DNA of 64,000 bases from Bacillus vallismortis. Lineage in GTDB: Bacteria > Bacillota > Bacilli > Bacillales > Bacillaceae. Below the pieces are notes generated by a model. The model had not been told where the DNA came from. It did no database searches and was given only the letters and a program-made list of their open reading frames with translations. The stretch spans positions 2,483,501 through 2,547,500 of the forward strand of contig NZ_CP026362.1 in the NCBI RefSeq assembly GCF_004116955.1. Direction: 5' to 3'. Of the stretch, positions 56,694 through 64,000 are shown one piece after another (the first letter of the stretch is position 1; every line of letters begins with the position of its first letter). The translations under genes and the position numbers were made by a program.

Positions 56694-57272
56694 TTAATCG
56701 TGCAATTTGACATAATAAAGCAAGGCATCTTGATATTTAATTAAGTCTTTTTTATGGTCAGAGGTACTCATGGTTTCTTTGGAATCTTTTATACTGCTGC
56801 CGATCAATACAGGTTTTTCAAAAGAAATCGGCTGAGCCGATGAAATATTCTGAGTCATCTCCTGTACCGTGCTGCCATCACGCCGAAACGACGAAGCAGC
56901 CGCAATATTCCCTTGTTTATCCACAATCCCAAAATGAACGGTGGTCAATTTATTCTTTCCTTCTCCCTCCTCATTCTCAAAGTAAACAAATTGTAATGAA
57001 TCGGGTTTTTCCTCAGAGTAGTCTTCACTTACCGGTCCAATGGTCTCAGCAAGCTTTCCGTTTTGATAATGCTCTATATACATTTCGGCTCCAGAAATGC
57101 TATTGCTGATATTTGCAACCTCGGCAGTAAATGTTTGTGAGGCTGCAACATCCATTCTGTTTTTTTCGAGATCTGACATATCCGCCTCTTTGATTTCCAT
57201 TTGTTTTGTATCTTCGCATGCCGACAGCATAGCGAGCAGGCAAATGATTGTTGCGCTAATCAATGTTTTCAG
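56694..57272 (-). CDS. Putative lipoprotein of unknown function
   Basis: Protein of about 193 residues: signal with lipobox MLSAC, then an acidic/Ser-rich mature part with predicted beta-strands (LQFVYFENEEGEG, LTTVHFGIVDKQGN). No motif recognised. Start uncertain: AAGGGAG precedes a CTG at 57272 or TTG further in; the open frame runs to 57305. Lies in the katA upstream region, divergent from katA. Confidence 0.65.
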   Translation of the reverse strand: MKTLISATIICLLAMLSACEDTKQMEIKEADMSDLEKNRMDVAASQTFTAEVANISNSISGAEMYIEHYQNGKLAETIGPVSEDYSEEKPDSLQFVYFENEEGEGKNKLTTVHFGIVDKQGNIAAASSFRRDGSTVQEMTQNISSAQPISFEKPVLIGSSIKDSKETMSTSDHKKDLIKYQDALLYYVKLHD

Positions 57273-57305
57273 AAAAACCGCTCCCTTCTTTACATAGCAT
57301 ACCAT

Positions 57306-57481
57306 GTTTAGAGGCTGTGCTTTCCTAAAACCGCAACTTATTTATCACTAACTCTGCTTGTTTCGCAAATAGAGAAGAAGAAATCAATCCTATAATTTTT
57401 TTCATTCTCCCTTAAAGGTTGATATGACAATGGTTTATCGGCATTTTTAATACTAGATATCGCTTAATAGATATATTTATT
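57306..57481. other. Region between lipoprotein gene and katA control
   Basis: AT-rich; no further gene or hairpin seen. Must hold the lipoprotein promoter. Confidence 0.4.
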
Positions 57482-57496
57482 TTATAATAATTATAA
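57482..57496. promoter_or_regulatory. PerR box of katA
   Basis: TTATAATAATTATAA, a perfect 7-1-7 match to the PerR consensus TTATAATNATTATAA, just upstream of the katA -35. Confidence 0.92.
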
Positions 57497-57503
57497 AATA
57501 ATA

Positions 57504-57531
57504 TTGACTTTTTTATTGGAGATGATATTAT
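57504..57531 (+). promoter_or_regulatory. katA promoter
   Basis: TTGACT (57504–57509), 16-nt spacer, TATTAT (57526–57531); predicted leader about 20 nt. Confidence 0.75.
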
Positions 57532-57559
57532 GTTTTTATAAATTCCAAGAGGTGATTAC

Positions 57560-59002
57560 ATGAGCTCAAACAAACTGACAACTAGCTGGGGCGCTCCGGT
57601 TGGAGATAACCAAAATTCAATGACTGCCGGTTCTCGCGGACCAACTTTAATCCAAGATGTACATTTACTTGAAAAATTGGCCCATTTCAACAGAGAACGT
57701 GTTCCTGAACGTGTTGTACATGCCAAAGGAGCAGGCGCTCACGGATATTTTGAAGTGACAAATGATGTCACAAAATACACAAAGGCCGCTTTCCTTTCTG
57801 AGGTCGGCAAACGCACACCGCTCTTCATTCGTTTCTCAACCGTTGCCGGTGAACTTGGCTCGGCTGATACAGTTCGCGACCCGCGCGGATTTGCGGTTAA
57901 ATTTTATACTGAAGAAGGAAACTACGACATCGTCGGGAACAATACACCTGTATTCTTCATCCGCGATGCGATTAAGTTCCCTGATTTCATCCATACACAA
58001 AAAAGAGATCCAAAAACACACTTAAAAAACCCTACAGCGGTTTGGGATTTCTGGTCACTTTCACCAGAATCACTGCATCAAGTGACAATCCTGATGTCTG
58101 ACCGCGGTATTCCTGCGACACTTCGCCACATGCATGGCTTCGGAAGCCATACATTCAAATGGACAAATGCCGAAGGCGAAGGCGTGTGGATTAAATATCA
58201 CTTTAAAACAGAACAAGGCGTGAAAAACCTTGACGTCAATACTGCGGCAAAAATTGCCGGTGAAAACCCTGATTACCATACAGAAGATCTTTTCAATGCG
58301 ATCGAAAATGGAGATTTCCCTGCATGGAAACTATATGTGCAAATCATGCCTTTAGAAGATGCCAATACGTATCGCTTTGACCCGTTTGATGTTACAAAAG
58401 TTTGGTCTCAAAAAGACTATCCATTAATCGAGGTCGGACGTATGGTTCTCGACAGAAATCCTGAAAACTACTTTGCAGAAGTAGAACAAGCGACATTCTC
58501 GCCTGGAACACTCGTGCCTGGCATTGATGTTTCTCCTGATAAAATGCTTCAAGGCCGGCTGTTTGCTTATCATGATGCACACCGCTACCGTGTCGGTGCA
58601 AACCATCAAGCACTGCCAATTAACCGCGCACGCAACGAAGTGAACAATTATCAGCGTGACGGACAAATGCGCTTTGACAATAACGGCGGCGGATCTGTAT
58701 ATTACGAGCCAAACAGCTTCGGCGGTCCGAAAGAGTCACCGGAGGATAAACAAGCAGCATATCCGGTAGAAGGAATCGCTGACAGCGTAAGCTATGATCA
58801 CAACGATCACTACACACAAGCCGGTGACCTCTACCGTTTAATGAGCGAGGATGAGCGTGCCCGCCTTGTTGAAAATATAGTTAACGCCATGAAGCCGGTA
58901 GAAATTGAAGAAATCAAACTTCGCCAAATCGAGCATTTCTACAAAGCGGATCCTGAATACGGAACACGCGTGGCTGAAGGCCTTGGATTGAAAATTAAAT
59001 AA
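57560..59002 (+). CDS. katA: KatA, vegetative catalase
   Basis: Clade-3 monofunctional haem catalase of 480 residues. Catalytic His in [16 protein letters not shown], Asn region [11 protein letters not shown] and the proximal haem Tyr in [14 protein letters not shown] are all present; the NADPH-binding part follows. Breaks down H2O2 in the cytosol; derepressed with PerR oxidation. AAGAGGTGAT ribosome site before ATG. Confidence 0.97.
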   Translation: MSSNKLTTSWGAPVGDNQNSMTAGSRGPTLIQDVHLLEKLAHFNRERVPERVVHAKGAGAHGYFEVTNDVTKYTKAAFLSEVGKRTPLFIRFSTVAGELGSADTVRDPRGFAVKFYTEEGNYDIVGNNTPVFFIRDAIKFPDFIHTQKRDPKTHLKNPTAVWDFWSLSPESLHQVTILMSDRGIPATLRHMHGFGSHTFKWTNAEGEGVWIKYHFKTEQGVKNLDVNTAAKIAGENPDYHTEDLFNAIENGDFPAWKLYVQIMPLEDANTYRFDPFDVTKVWSQKDYPLIEVGRMVLDRNPENYFAEVEQATFSPGTLVPGIDVSPDKMLQGRLFAYHDAHRYRVGANHQALPINRARNEVNNYQRDGQMRFDNNGGGSVYYEPNSFGGPKESPEDKQAAYPVEGIADSVSYDHNDHYTQAGDLYRLMSEDERARLVENIVNAMKPVEIEEIKLRQIEHFYKADPEYGTRVAEGLGLKIK

Positions 59003-59020
59003 AATTATTAATAGAATTGC

Positions 59021-59049
59021 AAAAACCCGCTGTACATAGCGGGTTTTTT
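59021..59049 (+). terminator. katA terminator
   Basis: AAACCCGC-TGTACATA-GCGGGTTT with T-run. Confidence 0.85.
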
Positions 59050-59107
59050 ATTTGCGCACTTCGTATGTCCTCCATGTGAGGGATCACACTCTATCGTTTG
59101 CTTTCAA

Positions 59108-59146
59108 ACAAAAAAGCCCTTATCTAAAAGATAAGAGCCTTCGGTG
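59108..59146 (-). terminator. thiC terminator
   Basis: AAGGCTCTTATCT-TTT-AGATAAGGGCTT followed by T-run on the minus strand. Confidence 0.85.
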
Positions 59147-59181
59147 CCCAAAGAGGCTGGAATACGTTCGCAGTCAATCTT

Positions 59182-61043
<1,862 letters not shown>

Positions 61044-61093
61044 CAGTCAGAAAGAAACATATTATCGCCCAGGACGGCAATAATAAAAACAAT

Positions 61094-61195
61094 TTCTCTA
61101 CTTCCCCACGCTGGTACGAACCAGATCAGGTCCAAAGGGTTAAGAAGCTTACCTTCTCTCTCAGCCCGAAAACGGGCACCCCCAGTAACTATTAA
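61094..61195 (-). ncRNA. TPP riboswitch (thi-box)
   Basis: Minus strand holds GGGGGTGCCCG, CTGAGA, ACCCTTTGGACCTGATCTGG and CCAGCGTGGGGAAGTAG, the canonical thi-box helices in order, upstream of thiC. Followed by a terminator, so control is transcriptional. Confidence 0.95.
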
Positions 61196-61262
61196 TTTCG
61201 CACTCATCTTAACATAAAACCAACCCGAAAAAAAAGAGAAATATAGATCATATTCAGCTAAT

Positions 61263-61955
61263 TCACCCCAGATATTTTACCGGCAGCCGGGTTTCAAAGA
61301 TTTCATGTTCAACCACCGTCACCCGATATGCCTTTGCACCCGGCCTTGAGCTCACTGTCTGAAACAGCTGATCATTTATAAAATGGAGAGCCGCTCCATC
61401 ATCCGCCGCATAACCATCACCCAAGAAACCATTACATATCAGCTGATGGAATATCGGCCGCCGCTCCTTCTCACTGTCATAATGAGGACAAAAGCTTCCA
61501 TGCAAAAAGCCTAAACTTTTCATACTTGTCAGCGGCCCGGCTGAATCCGTCACCCCTTCTTCAAACCAGCACATCGCACCGGCACTTAATCCAGCTAAAA
61601 CCACACCGCTCTTCCACGCCTCTCTGAGAATAAGATCCAACCCCCACTCCTTCCATAGCACAAGCATATTCCGCGTATTTCCCCCGCCAACATAGATCAC
61701 GTCCTGTTCCATAACAAAAGAAAGTATATCTGTTGACAGCGGCTTACATAAGGATAAATGAGACGGTACACAGTCCATTGTTTGAAATGCATGATAAAAC
61801 CGCTGGACATAGTTTTGTGAATCACCGCTCGCCGTCGGCAAAAAACAAATGCGAGGTGACTTCCGTTTCGTTTGATTGATGATATATTGATCGAGAGACA
61901 AATTGTCCGGTTCCATCGAAAAACCCCCGCCGCCCATCGCAATAATCTGTTTCAT
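61263..61955 (-). CDS. ygaJ: YgaJ, S51-family (PepE-like) peptidase
   Basis: Protein of 230 residues: nucleophile Ser in VVLAGLSAGAMCWFEEG and a conserved His/Glu set (FCPHYDSE) fit peptidase family S51 (alpha-aspartyl dipeptidase-like). Substrate unknown. Starts at the second ATG (GGGGTGGG upstream). Confidence 0.88.
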   Translation of the reverse strand: MKQIIAMGGGGFSMEPDNLSLDQYIINQTKRKSPRICFLPTASGDSQNYVQRFYHAFQTMDCVPSHLSLCKPLSTDILSFVMEQDVIYVGGGNTRNMLVLWKEWGLDLILREAWKSGVVLAGLSAGAMCWFEEGVTDSAGPLTSMKSLGFLHGSFCPHYDSEKERRPIFHQLICNGFLGDGYAADDGAALHFINDQLFQTVSSRPGAKAYRVTVVEHEIFETRLPVKYLG

Positions 61956-62190
61956 CATCCCACCCCCGACAAAACTTGTTATTCATTATGGCATGACAAG
62001 GCTACATATTTTCTTACCCAGGACGACCTAGAAAATAAATCTTCTGAAGAACGGGGAGATAAAGCCTTTGAACGAGGTCTCAGCCCAATTTTTAATTTCA
62101 GTCACATTTAGAAAACGCAATCCCTAACCTTAGAACAGCGCTGCACGATCAATTCGTTACAGTTCTAGATAAAAATATATCTGTATCACA

Positions 62191-62228
62191 AAAAAGACGG
62201 GACCTCATCTTTCAGATCCCGCCTCTCC
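62191..62228 (-). terminator. Terminator of 65-residue gene
   Basis: GGCGGGATC…GGTCCCGTC imperfect stem followed by TTTTTT on the minus strand. Confidence 0.7.
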
Positions 62229-62231
62229 CTT

Positions 62232-62429
62232 TTATTGCTCCACTCTTCGTAAAGCCTCATTTACCGTTTCTTTGATAAACACATCTTCACCGCTTAATCG
62301 ATCTAAACTGAGATCGCCGTTTCTCAGCCTTTCGGAAATATGGTTTATATCCTCTTCTACCGTGATTTGCAGCTCACCGGCCAAAAACATTCTGTGTAAT
62401 TCATCAGCAACCATACTTTCTTTGTTCAT
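62232..62429 (-). CDS. Small acidic protein, function unknown
   Basis: Protein of 65 residues (MNKESMVADELHRMFLAGEL…) highly charged and likely helical. Start ATG 62429 has AAGGAG 9 nt upstream; the frame is open to 62510 through the divergent spo0M promoter. No family assigned; the length equals that of SenS in B. subtilis, but I cannot confirm identity. Confidence 0.65.
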   Translation of the reverse strand: MNKESMVADELHRMFLAGELQITVEEDINHISERLRNGDLSLDRLSGEDVFIKETVNEALRRVEQ

Positions 62430-62488
62430 TCCAATCCGCTCCTTTGCTTTCAATATTATTCTTAGTCTGTCCCTAGGCAGGACAAATA

Positions 62489-62518
62489 ATAGGAAAAAAG
62501 TATGAATCAAACGAATCT
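62489..62518 (+). promoter_or_regulatory. SigH-type promoter of spo0M
   Basis: ATAGGAAAA (fits RNAGGAWWW), 12-nt spacer, AACGAATCT (8 of 9 match to RNNGAATWW). spo0M is a SigH gene in B. subtilis. Confidence 0.8.
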
Positions 62519-62574
62519 TTTTTCCTTCTTCTTACGTATATCTGTTGAGAAAAAGAAAAAGGGGAAGATCTAAC

Positions 62575-63351
62575 ATGTCATTTTTCAAGAAGCTTGCAGC
62601 AAGTGCCGGAATCGGTGCTGCAAAAGTAGATACAATTTTAGAGCAAGACGCCTATTATCCAGGAGAAAAAGTACGGGGAACTGTTCATGTCAAAGGCGGA
62701 AAAATCGCTCAGGACATCCGCTTTATTGACGTACAGCTTAATACACGGTACGTCATTGTAAAAGATGATGAAGAGCATCGAAAATACGCTACAATTCATT
62801 CTTTCCGGGTCACTGGTTCATTCACCATTCAGCCTGGAGAAGAGCATCAATTTCCGTTCTCATTCATTCTTCCACTTGATACCCCGATTACTGTAGGAAA
62901 AGTAGAAGTCGCCGTGGTGACAGACCTTGATATCGAAGGTGGTATCGATAAATCCGACCATGACCGCATTTTCGTTGAGGCACACCCTTGGATTGAAAAT
63001 GTACTGGAAGCAATCAAAAACCTTGGCTTCCGCCTTCATGAAGCAGACTGCGAACAAGCGCCTTACTTCCAGCGCAGACTTCCATTTGTTCAAGAATTTG
63101 AGTTCGTTCCAACATCAGGTTACTATCGTCAGATGCTTGATGAGTTAGAGCTTATTTTCCTTTTAGACGAAAACGGTTTAGACATTATTTTCGAAGTCGA
63201 CCGCAGAGCAAGAGGACTGCGAGGGTGGCTGAAAGAGATGTACAATGACGGAGAACAGCTCGTACGCGTCCGCTTCAGCCAATCAGAGCTTGAAGATGTA
63301 GAAGGTCTTGAAGAGGTGTTAAAAGAGATCATAGACCAATACGCTGAATAA
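62575..63351 (+). CDS. spo0M: Spo0M, arrestin-like sporulation-control protein
   Basis: Protein of 258 residues in the Spo0M family, an N-terminal arrestin-like beta-sandwich (about 1–130; FFKKLAASAGIGAAKVDTIL…) and a C-terminal SH3-like domain (about 190–258). Affects stage-0 sporulation and cytoskeleton. ATG 62575 with GGGGAAG upstream; the frame is also open from 62545. Confidence 0.95.
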   Translation: MSFFKKLAASAGIGAAKVDTILEQDAYYPGEKVRGTVHVKGGKIAQDIRFIDVQLNTRYVIVKDDEEHRKYATIHSFRVTGSFTIQPGEEHQFPFSFILPLDTPITVGKVEVAVVTDLDIEGGIDKSDHDRIFVEAHPWIENVLEAIKNLGFRLHEADCEQAPYFQRRLPFVQEFEFVPTSGYYRQMLDELELIFLLDENGLDIIFEVDRRARGLRGWLKEMYNDGEQLVRVRFSQSELEDVEGLEEVLKEIIDQYAE

Positions 63352-63358
63352 ATTAGAG

Positions 63359-63390
63359 AAAGGAGCTCAAATAAGCTTGGCTCCTTTCTT
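63359..63390 (+). terminator. spo0M terminator
   Basis: AAAGGAGC-TCAAATAAGCTTG-GCTCCTTT hairpin just after the stop codon. Confidence 0.75.
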
Positions 63391-63400
63391 AGATCAAATA

Positions 63401-63434
63401 AAAAAACCCGTTTCTTAAATAGAAACGGGTTTTC
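63401..63434 (-). terminator. Terminator after tRNA-Leu (CAA)
   Basis: AAAACCCGTTTC-TATTTAA-GAAACGGGTTTT with T-run on the minus strand; ends the tRNA-Leu(CAA) transcript. Confidence 0.9.
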
Positions 63435-63438
63435 AGTA

Positions 63439-63520
63439 TACCGGTGGTCGGGGTCGAACCGACACTCCAGAAGGAACACGATTTTGAGTCGTGCGCGTCT
63501 GCCAATTCCGCCACACCGGC
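63439..63520 (-). tRNA. tRNA-Leu (CAA)
   Basis: 82 nt without encoded CCA. Acceptor GCCGGTG/CACCGGT, anticodon loop CTCAAAA (CAA), a class-II long variable arm and T-loop GTTCGACC. Corresponds to the last gene of trnD. The CCA end must be added enzymatically. Confidence 0.93.
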
Positions 63521-63552
63521 AAGTTTTACGTCGTATCCAACCGACGAATATA

Positions 63553-63581
63553 AATATATCATGGATTATATAAAGTGTCAA
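63553..63581 (-). promoter_or_regulatory. Own promoter of tRNA-Leu (CAA)
   Basis: Minus strand TTGACA (63576–63581), 17-nt spacer, TATATT (63553–63558), ~33 nt before the tRNA. Near-consensus. Confidence 0.75.
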
Positions 63582-63721
63582 CGTATTTCAAAAAAGTTTT
63601 TTTGGAAATATAAAATAAAAAAGTATTTAGGGCTTAGCTAAATATAAAGGTTCAAAGACCCAAGCAGCTTTATGATCATTTACCGGAACTTAGTTGCTAA
63701 TGATAAATGAAATCAAAGCAA

Positions 63722-63751
63722 TAAAAAAATGATCTACTTGTGTAGATCATT
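63722..63751 (-). terminator. Terminator between the two tRNA-Leu genes
   Basis: AATGATCTAC-ACAA-GTAGATCATT perfect stem with seven T on the minus strand, after tRNA-Leu(UAA); separates it from tRNA-Leu(CAA). Confidence 0.8.
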
Positions 63752-63812
63752 AATATGATTAGTTATCAATATAGAACACAAACACCAATTCAACTTATCA
63801 TGTAAGTAAAAT

Positions 63813-63901
63813 TGGTGCCGAGGGCCGGACTTGAACCGGCACGGTAGTCACCTACCGCAGGATTTTAAGTCCTGTGTGTCTGCCAATTCCACCACCCCGG
63901 C
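63813..63901 (-). tRNA. tRNA-Leu (UAA)
   Basis: 89 nt including CCA. Acceptor GCCGGGG/…CTCGGC, loop CTTAAAA (UAA), long variable arm and T-loop GTTCAAGTC. Part of trnD. Confidence 0.93.
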
Positions 63902-63908
63902 AAAAGAA

Positions 63909-63979
<71 letters not shown>

Positions 63980-63984
63980 ATAAT

Positions 63985-64000
63985 TGGAGCGGAAGACGGG
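63985..64000 (-). tRNA. tRNA-Gly, 3' end only (cut by window edge)
   Basis: CTTCCGCTCCA 3' acceptor with encoded CCA and the start of the T-arm; tRNA-Gly is expected at this trnD position. Confidence 0.7.

Noticed and set aside
63521..63812. Mobile insertion between the two tRNA-Leu genes
   Set aside because: No integrase, inverted repeats or duplicated tRNA 3' end; a promoter and terminator explain the spacer.

Overview
The window is chromosomal DNA of a member of the Bacillus subtilis species group. Gene content, gene order and many protein lengths match the citR–lytE … yhcA–yhbH–prkA … katA–thiC–spo0M–trnD segment of B. subtilis as I remember it, running in the opposite direction to the usual numbering. 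The CspB, LytE/LytF, GlpD/K/F and Spo0M products are typical of that group. No prophage, insertion sequence, CRISPR array or rRNA gene is visible.

Layout. 1–9.8 kb: the 3' part of citR, cell-wall hydrolases lytE and lytF flanking alkaline phosphatase phoB, spoVR, a multi-TM channel-like protein and the NO-sensing regulator nsrR. 9.8–18.4 kb: azoreductase plus the yhcYZ two-component system, phosphoglucomutase pgcA, and the glycerol regulon glpP-glpFK-glpD with two antitermination leaders, a cre site and a visible glpF promoter. 18.4–30 kb: aminotransferase yhxA, a MepB-like insert, yhcX/W/V/U/T, then sortase srtD with its very large surface nuclease substrate yhcR. 30–34.4 kb: spore-associated genes (yhcQ, a membrane HExxH protein, yhcN, yhcM) and an AT-rich PadR/DUF2812 cassette that I take to be accessory. 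34.6–38.8 kb: cystine transporter tcyP, diguanylate cyclase dgcK, an NlpA-type lipoprotein and cold-shock cspB. 38.8–46.5 kb: the GntR/ABC operon yhcEFGHI and the MarR/efflux operon yhbI-yhbJ-yhcA-yhcB-yhcC. 46.6–50 kb: sporulation genes yhbH and prkA. 50–54.6 kb: bactofilin locus with a bacF remnant, tRNA methyltransferase trmL/cspR, amidase-like yhbB and queG. 54.6–64 kb: tRNA-Gly, a small HTH/membrane pair, zinc-independent S14, catalase katA with a perfect PerR box, thiC with a TPP riboswitch, peptidase-like ygaJ, spo0M with a sigma-H-like promoter, and the end of the trnD tRNA cluster.

The biology is mostly housekeeping, cell-wall, sporulation and stress functions. I do not see a convincing wholly new multi-gene system. 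The most unusual points are a collapsed second bactofilin gene (bacF), a PadR/DUF2812 cassette with three identical-type AGTTNAACT operators, a MepB-family insert, the last trnD tRNA-Leu gene having its own promoter and an insulating terminator, a membrane metalloprotease-like gene whose tail overlaps yhcQ antisense, and a 29-residue membrane miniprotein. Gene symbols and comparisons with strain 168 are from memory; no database search was run.
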